Counted from the stretch's first letter, positions 1-10,142 are shown. The stretch: 64,000 bases of DNA from Rhabdochlamydiaceae bacterium (GCA_019745395.1 JAIETG010000019.1:62001-126000), one strand, 5' to 3'. Notes: generated by a model from the sequence alone, not told the origin. Program-made: numbers and translations.

Positions 1-482
1 TCAATTACGCTTCCTAACCTCATGTGCCAAGGAGTAACTCCCCCATCACTAATGGGATATCCAGCTCCTATACAACACACATTCCAAGAAAGAAGAGAAA
101 AGGATTGATCCCAAGGAAGTGTTTTATCCTTTTTATCTCCTTGTAGATAGATAAATGGAGTCGGCTGTGTTTGCATTCCTACATAACGCAGACCGATACC
201 CATAGGCGTTGTAACCAATGCAACAGAGGTAAGTCCTGCAAGACCGACCAACAAAAAAGCTTTCCTTGCAAAATTCGTTATACGACTTGCCATAGGATGC
301 AAAACTTCTACAATCTGCAAACGCCTAAAAAATTCATGTCCCTTACATAGGGGATCTGTAAAGTACGAGGCTGTCAAAAAACAGGTCTTAGCAATTTCTC
401 CATACACCAACTTTTTAGAAAGATGAAGATTTGGCAAGGAAATTTGTATAGATGTATTGGGAAGTATTTTAGAAATATTCAT
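1..482 (-). CDS. Endonuclease/exonuclease/phosphatase-like protein, partial (N-terminal 160 residues)
   Basis: The frame opens at an ATG at 482 and runs off the left edge without a stop. Residues about 75-100 hold one hydrophobic segment. Close to the edge the protein reads LSWNVCCIGAGYP, which resembles the first conserved strand of the endonuclease/exonuclease/phosphatase (EEP, DNase I-like) fold, where the Asn binds the metal. The catalytic His and Asp residues would lie outside the window. The family covers DNA repair nucleases, sphingomyelinases and phosphoinositide phosphatases, so the substrate cannot be told. It lies 90 bases downstream of kdpD on the same strand and may be read with it. 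The EEP call rests on one motif. Confidence 0.5.
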   Translation of the reverse strand, partial: MNISKILPNTSIQISLPNLHLSKKLVYGEIAKTCFLTASYFTDPLCKGHEFFRRLQIVEVLHPMASRITNFARKAFLLVGLAGLTSVALVTTPMGIGLRYVGMQTQPTPFIYLQGDKKDKTLPWDQSFSLLSWNVCCIGAGYPISDGGVTPWHMRLGSVI

Positions 483-572
483 AAAATCCTGTAGAGAAAT
501 AGGAAATTGAAGAGGATAGCAAAATATAAAGATTTTATAAAGAAAAAGAACTTATTTATACTGTGAAATTTT

Positions 573-2465
573 TCATTCTTGAGGCATCGATAGGTTATGA
601 TGGTGTAAATAGATCCCGATTTCCTGATTAATAGTCTGAATAAAATTGAGATCATCCATTAAAAGAGGGCGCTCTTTTTCAGGAACATAAGCAAGAACTG
701 CTAATGTATTTTCAGAGAACTTTATAGGAAAATACATCCCTTGAGCTAAAGAAAGCGTATCTGTTGACCAACCCCCTATTTTTCCTTTTTGAAATACCCA
801 AAGAGCGGCAGCTTTTTCTCTTTCGGTTTGAAAAACAGCAAAAGAGCTGTCAAAAATCAGCTGGTGATTGGCATCTTGTAAAAAAATCGCGAATTCTCCA
901 GAAAAGCGATGGGAAAGTCGACGGCAAATACTTTCCCGAAGAATGTTAAAATCTACAGCTGCCGCAATCTCTTTTTCAATCTCATAAAGTAGCTCGACAA
1001 CTGCCTCGCGTCTATACAAAAATTGTTTTTGTTTGCGCATTCGACTTGTAAGACTTCCTAAAATTGCGGCGGTACAAAAATATATACCCACTAAAATACA
1101 GTCTTCTGGATCGGAAATCTTTGCCGTAAAAATAGGAGGGATGAAAAGAAAATCCCAGCAGATAGCGCTAAAGAGTGCGGCTAAGAGCACAGGACCCAAG
1201 CCTACAAAAAGGCTTAATGTCAAAATCTCTAACAGAAAAATAAATCCAACAGACTTATAATCGATGACGTGTCGAATCAACAAACCAATAACAGTAATAC
1301 AGACTGTAGATCCCAAAACTAGTGCATAGTCTTTCCAAGTACTTGAAAAAAAAGAAGATGAAAAAAATGAAGAGTTCGTAACCTCAGAATTCTCTTGTCT
1401 TAGGATTAAAATATCGATCTGTTTGTTTTCATTTTCCAAACGATACAAAAAATGCTTTTGAAAAATGTTCCAAAATTTTCGAGTCTCTACAGGACGTCCT
1501 ATAACAAGACGGGTGATTTCTTTATTTTTGGCAACTCTTTGTAAAGCTGTCTCCACATCAAGATCATACGTGGTAATCACCTCAGCCCCTAGCTCTCGCG
1601 CCAATTGAAAATGTCGATGCAATCTTTTTTGGTCTGTATCGTTTAAAGACTCTCCATGGCTTACATAAATAGCCACCCAAGGAGCATCTAATTCAAAAGC
1701 CAAACGTCTAGTTGCTCGAATTAGTTTCTCTGAAGAGGGACTGGTGCTAATTGCAACCATAAGACGCTCTCTAGCTTTCCAGGTTTTCCCCTGAAAAACC
1801 CCATGTAAATCATGTTCTACTTTTTCTGCGACAAAACGAAGCGTAAGGTTTCGTAAAACCGTTAAATTTTCTTCCCTAAAAAAGTTATCCACTGCGATCT
1901 TGACCTTTAAATCCCCTACATAGACTTTTCCTTCCTGCAAGCGCTCTAAAAGTTCATAAGGAGCAATGTCAACGAGCTCGATGATATCAGCTCTTTCTAG
2001 AACAACATCTGGAACAGTTTCCCGTACGACAATACCGGTAAGATTTTCTACAATATCTTTCAGACTTTCTATATGTTGTACATTCAATGTAGTATAGACA
2101 TCAATACTGGCATCCAAAAGTTCGATAACATCTTGCCAACGCTTAGGATGTTTTGAACCTGGAACATTGGTATGAGCAAGCTCATCAACTAATACAATCT
2201 GCGGATTTCTCTGCAAAATGGACTCTAAATCCATTTCTTCAAAAACCATTCCCTTGTATTCAGTCTTCTTTCCCTCAATTCTTGGGAGTCCTTGTAAAAG
2301 AGCCTCAGTCTCTTTTCTGCCATGGGTACTGATCGTTCCCAGCAAAATTGAAATTCCTTCTTGCCGCCTTTCATGAGCCTCCAGCAACATAGTATAGGTT
2401 TTTCCGACACCCGCTGACATACCCAAAAAAATTTTGAGGCGACCTTTATCTTTGAGATTGTTCAT
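573..2465 (-). CDS. kdpD: KdpD-type potassium sensor lacking the histidine kinase region
   Basis: The 630-residue protein starts with the KdpD N-terminal domain (Walker A-like GMSAGVGKTY near residues 15-24, then VDELAHTN near 93). A universal-stress-protein (USP) domain follows at about 235-360, then four closely spaced membrane helices at about 380-480, then a GAF domain to the C-terminus. KdpD of E. coli is about 895 residues and continues into a phospho-acceptor helix with His and an HATPase domain. Both are absent here, and no kdpE lies nearby. The protein therefore cannot phosphorylate a regulator as ordinary KdpD does. It may sense K+, ATP or c-di-AMP (which binds the USP domain in S. 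aureus KdpD) and act by direct contact. The start overlaps the end of kdpC by 20 bases, so it belongs to the kdp operon. Confidence 0.9.
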   Translation of the reverse strand: MNNLKDKGRLKIFLGMSAGVGKTYTMLLEAHERRQEGISILLGTISTHGRKETEALLQGLPRIEGKKTEYKGMVFEEMDLESILQRNPQIVLVDELAHTNVPGSKHPKRWQDVIELLDASIDVYTTLNVQHIESLKDIVENLTGIVVRETVPDVVLERADIIELVDIAPYELLERLQEGKVYVGDLKVKIAVDNFFREENLTVLRNLTLRFVAEKVEHDLHGVFQGKTWKARERLMVAISTSPSSEKLIRATRRLAFELDAPWVAIYVSHGESLNDTDQKRLHRHFQLARELGAEVITTYDLDVETALQRVAKNKEITRLVIGRPVETRKFWNIFQKHFLYRLENENKQIDILILRQENSEVTNSSFFSSSFFSSTWKDYALVLGSTVCITVIGLLIRHVIDYKSVGFIFLLEILTLSLFVGLGPVLLAALFSAICWDFLFIPPIFTAKISDPEDCILVGIYFCTAAILGSLTSRMRKQKQFLYRREAVVELLYEIEKEIAAAVDFNILRESICRRLSHRFSGEFAIFLQDANHQLIFDSSFAVFQTEREKAAALWVFQKGKIGGWSTDTLSLAQGMYFPIKFSENTLAVLAYVPEKERPLLMDDLNFIQTINQEIGIYLHHHNLSMPQE

Positions 2466-2964
2466 CTAGCGCCCGGTTCAAAATTAGTACATTGATATAG
2501 TCAGATCTTTCTACCAAAGAATCCACAAGCTGCCGTATAGCAGATTCTGAGATTGCATTTTCCTTAGCTATTCGAGGGATCTGAAAATACGCTGCTTCTA
2601 AAGAAATGTGAGGATCAAGCCCACTTCCTGAAGCATAAAGAAGCTGCGATGGAGCATCCGTACCCCATTTTTTCTGCCTTTGGTAAACGATCTCTTTGAG
2701 TTTTTGACTAGTAGGAGCCAAGTTACTTCCCCCGGAAGGATGTAAAGGATTATAATCAATGGCAGAAGGACGGGGCCAAAAATACCTCTCCTCAGTCGTC
2801 TTTTGGGCTATAAGCTCAGATCCTAGAATACGCCCATTTTTTTGCAAGAGACTGCCCCCCGCCAAATGTGGCATAAAAATCTGCGATAGACCTGTAATCA
2901 AAAATGGATAGACAACTCCTGTAAGAAGAAGCATATAAAAAAACATACGTAGAGCCGATTTCAT
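2446..2964 (-). CDS. kdpC: Potassium-transporting ATPase subunit KdpC
   Basis: KdpC is the small single-span subunit that stabilises the KdpFABC complex at the inner membrane. One N-terminal membrane helix is followed by a periplasmic domain with the family motif YFWPRPS and the later GSNLAPTS and [10 protein letters not shown] segments. I choose the ATG at 2964 because it overlaps the TGA of kdpB as ATGA, the usual translational coupling. An upstream in-frame start at 2991 would add nine residues and lie inside kdpB. The length from 2964 is 172 residues, close to the family norm of about 190. The 3' end overlaps kdpD. Confidence 0.93.
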   Translation of the reverse strand: MKSALRMFFYMLLLTGVVYPFLITGLSQIFMPHLAGGSLLQKNGRILGSELIAQKTTEERYFWPRPSAIDYNPLHPSGGSNLAPTSQKLKEIVYQRQKKWGTDAPSQLLYASGSGLDPHISLEAAYFQIPRIAKENAISESAIRQLVDSLVERSDYINVLILNRALDEQSQR

Positions 2965-5039
2965 GGTACAAGTCCTATAGATGTGATGCAAAAATCAATA
3001 ATCTTAATGCCAATAAAGGGAGCTACGACCCCTCCTAATCCATATACAAGTACATTATGACGTAAAATTTGGGTGGCTGACCTATGTTTATAAGACACTC
3101 CACGTAAAGCTAGAGGTATAAGAGCAATAATGATTAATGCATTAAAAATAACGCTGCTTAAAATGGCGCTTTGAGGAGAATGCAGCCCCATAACATTAAG
3201 CGCATGCAAAACTCCTTCACGGTTAGATACCGCGTAAAGAGAGCCAAAAACAGCAGGAATAATGGCAAAATATTTGGCCACATCATTGGCAATACTAAAT
3301 GTAGTCAATGCGCCTCTTGTCATAAGAAGCTGTTTTCCAATTTCAACAATATCAAGAAGTTTTGTGGGATTACTATCTAAGTCAACCATGTTCCCAGCTT
3401 CTCTAGAAGCTTGAGTTCCTGTGTTCATAGCAACTCCTACATCCGCCTGAGCAAGAGCCGGGGCATCGTTAGTCCCATCCCCTGTCATGGCAACTAAAAA
3501 ACCTAATTCTTGTTCTTGTCGAATTCGGGCAAGTTTCATTTCCGGAGTTGCCTCTGCTACAAAATCATCTACACCAGCTTCTATAGCGATAGCTCGTGCC
3601 GTTAGAGAATTATCCCCTGTGACCATGAGAGTCCTAATTCCCATTTTTCTCATTTGGGCAAAACGCTCTTGAATTCCTCCTTTGATCACATCTTTTAAAT
3701 AGACAATCCCCACTGCTTTAGATCCATCCGAAACAACCAGAGGAGTTCCTCCTTTTTGAGCAATCGCATCTATAGCCAATTGTAAACTTTCAGGAAAAAC
3801 TCCCCCTAACCATTCTATATGTTTTTGCATAGCCCCAGAAGATCCTTTACGAATGCTGCGAATTACATTTCCTTGAGGATCTAACAAATCGATGCCACTC
3901 ATCCTAGTCTGAGCTGAGAAAGGGATAAAATGCACCTCGTCGGGATAAAGAGACTCTGCTTTGATCTGGAATAGATTTTTAGCAAGAACAACAATGGATC
4001 TTCCTTCCGAAGTTTCATCAGGAAGAGAAGCGATTTGCGCAATTTGCGCCAGCTCCTGCACTTCCACTCCAGGAGCTGGAATAAATTCTACAGCCATGCG
4101 ATTTCCTAGAGTAATCGTTCCTGTTTTATCTAGGATCAAAAGATTGATATCTCCTGCAGCCTCTATCGATCTTCCGCTTGTTGCAATGACGTTGCGTTGG
4201 ATTAAGCGATCCATTCCTGCAATGCCAATTGCACTTAAAAGAGCGCTAATGGTCGTAGGGATCAAGCATACCAACAAAGAAATCAAAACAGGAAGAGTCA
4301 CAATATGGGAAATATTTTGATGAGATACTCGCGCACTATAATCTGCAAAAACCTTGATCGATAAGGTTACCAATAAAAATATAATCGTCAAAGCTGAAAG
4401 AACAATGCTCAAGGCTATTTCATTAGGAGTTTTTTGTCTTTTCGCCCCTTCAATTAAATGGATCATCCGATCTAAAAAACTATTTCCTCCATCCGATGTC
4501 ACTTCAATAATAATGCTATCGCTTACGACACTAGTTCCTGCAGTTACCGCACTTCGATCTCCTCCACTTTCCCGAATCACTGGAGCAGACTCTCCAGTAA
4601 TGGCCGATTCATCTACCATAGCAATACCTTCTACGACATCTCCATCTGCAGGAATGACATCACCAATTTTACAAAGAATCCGATCTCCTTTTTTTACATC
4701 TATTGCAGCAATCGTTACTTCCTTCCCATCTACAAGCTTTTTAGCAACAGTCTGTTTTTGCTTAGTTCTCAAACTAGCCGCTTGTGCTTTTCCTCGACTT
4801 TCAGCAATCGCACTAGCAAAATTAGCAAAGAGTACCGTTCCCCAAAGCCAACAAGAGATTTGGATGTTAAAAAAAGAGGGTGTAAAAAACGTACAGAGCG
4901 TAGTAAAAATTGCTCCTAGGTAGGTCAAAAACATCACAGGATTATGAAATTGGAACCCAGGAGTTAGATGGGTAATAGAAGTCTTTATCGATTCTAAAAC
5001 CAACTTTGCACTAAAAAGACTTGCTTTTTTCACCTGCAT
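2961..5039 (-). CDS. kdpB: Potassium-transporting P-type ATPase subunit KdpB
   Basis: KdpB is the catalytic P-type ATPase subunit, which uses ATP hydrolysis to drive high-affinity K+ uptake through KdpA. At 692 residues it matches the family length. The phosphorylation motif LDKTGTIT lies near residue 305, the actuator motif is ITGESAPV, and the hinge motif is [21 protein letters not shown]. Membrane segments flank these in the usual P1A-type order. It is preceded by kdpA with a gap of 18 bases and followed by kdpC through an ATGA overlap. All catalytic motifs are intact, so the pump looks functional. Confidence 0.96.
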   Translation of the reverse strand: MQVKKASLFSAKLVLESIKTSITHLTPGFQFHNPVMFLTYLGAIFTTLCTFFTPSFFNIQISCWLWGTVLFANFASAIAESRGKAQAASLRTKQKQTVAKKLVDGKEVTIAAIDVKKGDRILCKIGDVIPADGDVVEGIAMVDESAITGESAPVIRESGGDRSAVTAGTSVVSDSIIIEVTSDGGNSFLDRMIHLIEGAKRQKTPNEIALSIVLSALTIIFLLVTLSIKVFADYSARVSHQNISHIVTLPVLISLLVCLIPTTISALLSAIGIAGMDRLIQRNVIATSGRSIEAAGDINLLILDKTGTITLGNRMAVEFIPAPGVEVQELAQIAQIASLPDETSEGRSIVVLAKNLFQIKAESLYPDEVHFIPFSAQTRMSGIDLLDPQGNVIRSIRKGSSGAMQKHIEWLGGVFPESLQLAIDAIAQKGGTPLVVSDGSKAVGIVYLKDVIKGGIQERFAQMRKMGIRTLMVTGDNSLTARAIAIEAGVDDFVAEATPEMKLARIRQEQELGFLVAMTGDGTNDAPALAQADVGVAMNTGTQASREAGNMVDLDSNPTKLLDIVEIGKQLLMTRGALTTFSIANDVAKYFAIIPAVFGSLYAVSNREGVLHALNVMGLHSPQSAILSSVIFNALIIIALIPLALRGVSYKHRSATQILRHNVLVYGLGGVVAPFIGIKIIDFCITSIGLVP

Positions 5040-5057
5040 GAAATTTCCCTTGAAAAG

Positions 5058-6731
5058 TTAAAACGTCTGGCCTCGTAGCATGAGGATATGCTCGGCAATA
5101 GGCCCTAAAGCTAAAGCTGGAAAAAATGTCAAAGCAGCTACAATCAAGATAACCCCCAATAATAACCCCCCAAATAAAACCGTATCCGCACTGAAATTAC
5201 CCACAGAAAAAGGGATGGGGCTTTTTCTTGCTAAGGAACCTGCTATGGCTAAACTAGGAATGACAATGGCCAGACGAGATAGAAGCATAACAATCCCTAA
5301 TACAATGTTATAAAAATGCGTATTGGCATTAAGTCCCGCAAAAGCACTTCCATTATTTCCAGCAGCAGAGGCAAAAGCGTACAAAATCTCTGAAAATCCA
5401 TGAGGCCCGTTATTACCAAGATTTGCCATGGCAGTGGGTAAAAGCAGGGAAACTGTTGTTCCTAAAAGGATCAAAGCCCCAGGAGATAAAATGGCAAGCA
5501 TTACCCACTGCATTTCTACTTTTCCAATTTTTTTCCCTAAATACTCAGGAGTTCTTCCCACCATAAGTCCTGCTAAAAATACTGTAAGAAGTACCAACAT
5601 TAGCATGCTGCATAAACCCACTCCGATTCCTCCGAAAATGAGCTCTCCTACCATAATATTTAACAAAGAGACCCCTCCTGCTAAAGGAGATAAGCTCGAA
5701 AGCATACTATTAACAGATCCGTTGGAAGTAGCTGTAGTATTGACTGCCCATAAAACACTATGTACAGATCCAAAGCGAGCTTCTTTACCCTCCCAAACAG
5801 GATTGACACCAAGAGAACTATTGGGAAGCGATTCAGACATCAGAGCAACCGCAAGACCCGAGATCCATAAAATCAACATAACAGAAAAAAGAATCCAGCC
5901 TTGTTTTTTAGATCCGATAAAGCATCCATACATGTAGACAGCTGATGCAGGAATACAAAGAATGGCAAACGACTCTAAAAAATTCGAAAGCGGTGTAGGA
6001 TTTTCAAAAGGATGGGAGCTATTAGCTGCAAAAAAACCCCCTCCATTAGTTCCGATCTGCTTAATAGCAATTTGCGATGCAGCAGGCCCCATAGGGATCA
6101 CCTGGAGAGTTTCTTCTAACGTTATTGCCTCCACATAGGGATGTAGATTTTGAATAACTCCCTGACTTACTAGTACAAGCGCAAAAACTGTGGAAAGTGG
6201 AAGGAGTAGATATACTACACTTCGAGTAAGATCTACCCAAAAATTCCCAATGGCTCCAGCTGTTTTCCCCTTAATTCCTCGAATTAAAGCTAGTAATACA
6301 GTATTGCCCGTGGCGGCACTAACAAAATTTTGCATCGTGAGCCCCATCATCTGCGTAAAATAACTTAAAGTGGTCTCTCCTCCGTACGCCTGCCAATTCG
6401 TATTGGTTACAAAACTTACCGCCGTATTAAATGCTAGCGCCGGCTCAACTCCAGAAAACCCTTGGGGATTACAAGGAAGCCATTTTTGAAAAATCTGTAA
6501 AAAAAATAAAAAAACAAGTCCACATCCATTAAAATACAAAAGAGCTTTTGCGTACTCTTTCCAGCCCATCTCTTCGTTTTTAATGCCACAGAAGCGATAA
6601 ATGTTCTTTTCCAAGAAGCTTAGTAAAGGGATATGCAGTGTCGATGAGTCTTTAAAGATGGCCGTCATATAACGTCCCAAAACAGGAACGACCAGAAGCA
6701 AAAGAAGAATGAAAAAACTTAATTCTAACAC
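5058..6731 (-). CDS. kdpA: Potassium-transporting ATPase subunit KdpA
   Basis: KdpA is the channel-like subunit that binds and translocates K+; it is related to Trk/Ktr transporters. At 557 residues with about ten membrane segments it matches the family length. Glycine-rich selectivity loops are visible, such as IGTNGGGFFAANSSHPFENPT and TATSNGSVNSM, with a further one near NNGSAFAGL. The start is GTG at 6731, placed just after a run of G that can serve as ribosome binding site. The gap to kdpF is nine bases. Confidence 0.95.
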   Translation of the reverse strand: MLELSFFILLLLLVVPVLGRYMTAIFKDSSTLHIPLLSFLEKNIYRFCGIKNEEMGWKEYAKALLYFNGCGLVFLFFLQIFQKWLPCNPQGFSGVEPALAFNTAVSFVTNTNWQAYGGETTLSYFTQMMGLTMQNFVSAATGNTVLLALIRGIKGKTAGAIGNFWVDLTRSVVYLLLPLSTVFALVLVSQGVIQNLHPYVEAITLEETLQVIPMGPAASQIAIKQIGTNGGGFFAANSSHPFENPTPLSNFLESFAILCIPASAVYMYGCFIGSKKQGWILFSVMLILWISGLAVALMSESLPNSSLGVNPVWEGKEARFGSVHSVLWAVNTTATSNGSVNSMLSSLSPLAGGVSLLNIMVGELIFGGIGVGLCSMLMLVLLTVFLAGLMVGRTPEYLGKKIGKVEMQWVMLAILSPGALILLGTTVSLLLPTAMANLGNNGPHGFSEILYAFASAAGNNGSAFAGLNANTHFYNIVLGIVMLLSRLAIVIPSLAIAGSLARKSPIPFSVGNFSADTVLFGGLLLGVILIVAALTFFPALALGPIAEHILMLRGQTF

Positions 6732-6740
6732 TTCCCCCCC

Positions 6741-6830
6741 CTAGAACTTCTCAGGATACAATATGCTATAGGTCAAATAGATCAATAAAAAGACGCTGAA
6801 GATCCCTGCAAAAATAAAGTCTCCGCGCAT
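6741..6830 (-). CDS. kdpF: KdpF, 29-residue Kdp complex peptide
   Basis: A very small frame runs from ATG at 6830 to TAG at 6741 and encodes MRGDFIFAGIFSVFLLIYLT followed by nine more residues ending in PEKF. It is a single hydrophobic helix with a short tail. Its size (29 residues, as in E. coli), composition and position directly before kdpA fit KdpF, which stabilises the Kdp complex in the membrane. A gene this short is easily missed. It is preceded by GAGGGATT, a plausible ribosome binding site, and is the first gene of the operon, so the promoter should lie in 6831-6967. Confidence 0.88.
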   Translation of the reverse strand: MRGDFIFAGIFSVFLLIYLTYSILYPEKF

Positions 6831-6967
6831 AATCCCTCAATTTGAGCTCTCACCTTTGCTCAAACTAAATTATGTTTGCACATTTTGTCCAGCCTCTAAA
6901 AACGAGAAACCTACATTAGATTTTATGATAGTATTTTTAAGAGGCTTTAAACAAAATCGATAGAAAA

Positions 6968-7603
6968 TTATCTGGATATATATTCTTTAAGGCCATCAAA
7001 AGAAAGCACTTTCATACATGAGCTATCTTTTAAAGTTGGGGGAAGAGCGTAGCGATTTTCTAATTCCACTAATTGCTCATGGGATTTGTATGTAAGTGTA
7101 AGAAGGTCGCTTAAAAAGAGATCTGCTAAAGGATGCTTACCCAAGAAAAAAGGAAGCCATTTTTCATGCTCTTGATCCAAATCTTTAATGAACTGAATCC
7201 ATTTCATTTGAATATTTTTTGCCTTACGTAAAATAACTGCTGTTTTAGGTCGGTTTATTAGATCTTCAGTGAATTTTTGCATTTCTTCATATCTTTGCTG
7301 AAGCTGCTGAGTTTTATCGATAAAAGATTCTCGTATAATGCTCGTATATTCTTTGCGCTGTCCTTGAAGCTTTTCTTGCGCTAAAGGATCTTGAGTTGCC
7401 TTTGCCATTTGCAAAAGAACTTTATTGATCGTCGCATTCCCCTTGATTACTTCGGAATTAAGTGGCTCAACTTGAAATAGATACTTTCCTTGCTCTTGTA
7501 AATTCTTGGCAAATTTTACAGCATGGTCAGGAGTAAGGATCTTAATCCTTGCCTTGTTCTCAAAAACCCGCACCGCTCGTTGGAAACCATCTACACTACA
7601 CAT
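6968..7603 (-). CDS. Hypothetical helical protein
   Basis: The 211-residue protein has no signal peptide and no hydrophobic span. Composition is rich in Lys, Gln, Glu and Leu. The middle (about residues 85-150) looks strongly helical and probably forms a coiled coil, with QQLQQRYEEMQKF as the clearest part. I recognise no family. The ATG at 7603 has no clear ribosome binding site, as with several other effector-like genes here. It lies upstream of the kdp operon on the same strand with 137 bases between, which probably hold the kdpF promoter. It could be a secreted effector, but nothing in the sequence proves that. Confidence 0.6.
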   Translation of the reverse strand: MCSVDGFQRAVRVFENKARIKILTPDHAVKFAKNLQEQGKYLFQVEPLNSEVIKGNATINKVLLQMAKATQDPLAQEKLQGQRKEYTSIIRESFIDKTQQLQQRYEEMQKFTEDLINRPKTAVILRKAKNIQMKWIQFIKDLDQEHEKWLPFFLGKHPLADLFLSDLLTLTYKSHEQLVELENRYALPPTLKDSSCMKVLSFDGLKEYISR

Positions 7604-7740
7604 CTAAAACTCGAATTTATTAAAAAAAACGATACTTATAAGTAAAGAAACTATTAAAATCAAGAAATCAAATAATTACACATACAAAAACCACAACACT
7701 ATTATAGAATATTGGGCTTTATACAAAAAAAGAGATTGCT

Positions 7741-8745
7741 ATGCAACTAACAGGATACGGCTACTCATATCCCGCCTATAGCTCCTTTTATGAAAATGAT
7801 GATGATGATGATGATCAGAGAAAATTCTCTGAATTCCTATTAGACGTCTTATCTAATCCAGAGCCGAGTAATTCAAGTTCCGTATCTGCTAAAAAAGCAC
7901 CATCGGAAGATGGGGATCTGCAACCTCTCAAAGATCAAGAAAATAGATCTCTTACAAAGAGATGTTCCATAGCTGCTAATGACTCTCTATCATCTCTTAT
8001 CCGTACTGAAGAGAGTCGATCAAATTCTTCCTCTAGAGATACACGCCCAAGCCCTTTTGAGCCTGAGAAGATAGATAGTGAAAACAAAGAGTACTTGGGA
8101 TCTATAAACGAAAACAGAGCGCAAGCTTTCGAATGGCTACATGAGCAGGGAGGGGCAACTAATACTAAAGCATTAGAAATAGTCAGAGTTCAGTTAGGCC
8201 TAACAATCGATACAACACGTGATTATTATTATAAATTTAAAAACAATAAGCTAAAACCTATGCAAAGGGACCCATATAACGTCTGTAAAAAAGAAAGCGC
8301 TCCGCATCCAATTAGATCTGCTACAAATGACGAATTTTCTGACTCAGAAGATTTTCTAGAAGACTCAGATAAAATAAGTTCTCAAGACTCCCTGGAAAAC
8401 ATATCCAATGCATTTAGAACAAAAATTTTTAAAATTTTACAAAGTGCCGGAGGACTGCACAATGAAAAAGCAAGAGAAGCGGCGATTAAGGCAACAGGTT
8501 ATAAACCAGACTCCTTTGATTCTTTTTTCAAAAAATCGCTCAAAGGAAAACTTCCACCAATGAAAAGAAAACTTTACAGATTCACAGAAAACGAACCGGA
8601 AACTCTTGCTCACGAATTTAATAAAAGAATCCGATATCTCAAGAAAGAAAGCTTTCCTTCTTCCGTCCCACACTCTTCAACAAAACCTTATTTAAAAACA
8701 CGCTGTGAAACAAGGACAGAAGAAGATTTCGATCCCCTTTCTTAG
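7741..8745 (+). CDS. Hypothetical protein with two copies of a ~50-residue module
   Basis: The 334-residue protein begins with a Tyr/Ser-rich segment followed by an acidic run of seven Asp (residues 21-27) and a Ser-rich, disordered-looking linker. Two related modules follow, at about residues 128-180 and 228-280. Each runs from a helix with a Gly-Gly (EQGGAT / SAGGLH) through a second helix to a basic K-x-KL(K/P)PM segment followed by R/K and Tyr. The repeat suggests a small helical domain that binds a partner or nucleic acid. No family recognised. Low-complexity acidic and Ser-rich parts fit a secreted effector, which is inference only. Confidence 0.6.
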   Translation: MQLTGYGYSYPAYSSFYENDDDDDDQRKFSEFLLDVLSNPEPSNSSSVSAKKAPSEDGDLQPLKDQENRSLTKRCSIAANDSLSSLIRTEESRSNSSSRDTRPSPFEPEKIDSENKEYLGSINENRAQAFEWLHEQGGATNTKALEIVRVQLGLTIDTTRDYYYKFKNNKLKPMQRDPYNVCKKESAPHPIRSATNDEFSDSEDFLEDSDKISSQDSLENISNAFRTKIFKILQSAGGLHNEKAREAAIKATGYKPDSFDSFFKKSLKGKLPPMKRKLYRFTENEPETLAHEFNKRIRYLKKESFPSSVPHSSTKPYLKTRCETRTEEDFDPLS

Positions 8746-8824
8746 GCAAGTTTTAAAATTCTTCCTAGAAAAAGAAATGATCTGTTATGATTTTCCTTCC
8801 CACTTAATAGTAAGGAGAATTTTT

Positions 8825-9409
8825 ATGATAGCAGCCCAAACACTCACCCTTCCTAACAAAGGTCTTTCCAAAGCTTTTAGCAGTTCTGCTTTCCAAATCT
8901 TGGCGGCCTCCTTATTCCTAGCTTTTTGTGCTCAAATTAGTATTCCCCTATATTTTACTCCTGTGCCTCTTACTGGACAGGTATTTGGAATTTTATTCGT
9001 TGCAGCAATTTTAGGACCCCGTAAAGGAGCGCTCGCTGTACTAACTTACCTCGCTGAAGGCTGTTTAGGACTCCCCGTCTTTGCTGGGGGCAGCTTTGGA
9101 GCTGCCTGTTTATTCGGAACAAATGGCGGCTATTTTTTAGGATTTATCGTTCAAGCGTATTTAGCAGGACTGACCGTTAAAAAATCTGCTTCTTTTTCCA
9201 GTGTAAAAATTGCAACAGGCCTTTTTCTTTCTTGCGTTGCCTGTTTAGCATTAGGTTCATTATGGCTGTCTCGCTTTGTGGGATTATCTGCGGCTATTAC
9301 TCTAGGGTTTTATCCTTTCCTTTTAGGAGATCTCGTAAAAACTCTCTGTGTGACTGCTTATCTTAAATCTAGACATGACTCCCAAACAAATCCTCATCTA
9401 TCGCGATAA
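8825..9409 (+). CDS. bioY: Biotin transporter BioY
   Basis: BioY is the substrate-binding membrane subunit of ECF biotin transporters and takes up biotin, alone or with a shared energising module. The 194-residue protein has six hydrophobic segments and the family signatures PVPLTGQ and GPRKGALAVLTYLAEG, with GGSFG and TNGGYFLGF following. I choose ATG 8825 because AAGGAG lies seven bases upstream (8812-8817). Longer in-frame extension to 8705 overlaps the preceding gene and is unlikely. The 3' end overlaps the next gene by 35 bases, so the two are co-translated. Biotin import fits a host-dependent bacterium. Confidence 0.93.
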   Translation: MIAAQTLTLPNKGLSKAFSSSAFQILAASLFLAFCAQISIPLYFTPVPLTGQVFGILFVAAILGPRKGALAVLTYLAEGCLGLPVFAGGSFGAACLFGTNGGYFLGFIVQAYLAGLTVKKSASFSSVKIATGLFLSCVACLALGSLWLSRFVGLSAAITLGFYPFLLGDLVKTLCVTAYLKSRHDSQTNPHLSR

Positions 9410-10142
9410 GGGCGCCGACCCTTTTTGCATCGAAGCTCTTGTAGCTGCATTAAGACAAGAGCTTGCACATCAAAAATATTCCATCACTTTCGCCGATCGA
9501 AAGCTGCTACAAACAGCTTCCTGGCATGACCAAACCAAGTTGCTGATCTTTCCCGGAGGACGGGACATTCCTTACCATAAAGCCTTACACGGCTGTGGAA
9601 ATCAACAAATTGTAGACTTTGTCCAGAAAGGAGGCTCTTTTCTTGGAATCTGCGCCGGAGGCTATTACGCAAGCGCCCATATCGAATTTGAAAAGGGTGG
9701 CCCCTTAGAAGTTATTGCCTCTAGAGATCTACGTTTTTTTCCTGGGCACGCTGTCGGCCCAGCATATGGTCCTGGAACTTTTGGATATCGGGGACAAAAA
9801 GGAGCTCAGATAGCCACATTAGAATTGGGCTCGACCATCAGCGCGTCTTACTATCACGGGGGATGCGCTTTTATAGGAGAGGAAAATAATCCGAACATTT
9901 CCGTCTTAGCAAGATATGCTGATCTAGAAAAAAAACCACCGGCTATTATTCGTTGTACTGTAGGACGCGGTATGGCCATTTTATCTGGAGTGCACCCTGA
10001 ATACAGTGCATATCACAGCAATGCAATAAAGCATCTTCCTGCCCCCCTCTTTTCAGCACTTCAAAAAATAGAACCTAAGCGCCGTCTTTTATTTACGCAT
10101 CTTTTAAAAGAACTTGAAGTAGTACATTCGCAGACCACATAA
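9375..10142 (+). CDS. BPL_N (biotin-protein-ligase N-terminal, glutamine amidotransferase-like) protein
   Basis: The 255-residue protein has the class I amidotransferase-like fold used by the N-terminal domain of eukaryotic-type biotin protein ligases. The nucleophile elbow is GICAGGYYAS near residue 95 with an intact Cys. LLIFPGGRDIPY precedes it and a late Gly-His (SGVHPEYS) follows. It overlaps bioY by 35 bases, which points to a role in biotin metabolism. No ligase catalytic domain is attached, so it cannot by itself biotinylate proteins. Stand-alone BPL_N proteins occur in chlamydiae. The exact reaction is unknown. Confidence 0.8.
   Translation: MTPKQILIYRDKGADPFCIEALVAALRQELAHQKYSITFADRKLLQTASWHDQTKLLIFPGGRDIPYHKALHGCGNQQIVDFVQKGGSFLGICAGGYYASAHIEFEKGGPLEVIASRDLRFFPGHAVGPAYGPGTFGYRGQKGAQIATLELGSTISASYYHGGCAFIGEENNPNISVLARYADLEKKPPAIIRCTVGRGMAILSGVHPEYSAYHSNAIKHLPAPLFSALQKIEPKRRLLFTHLLKELEVVHSQTT

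Noticed and set aside
4354-4923. 189-codon plus-strand frame opposite kdpB
   Set aside because: It is the reverse of a fully conserved P-type ATPase gene.
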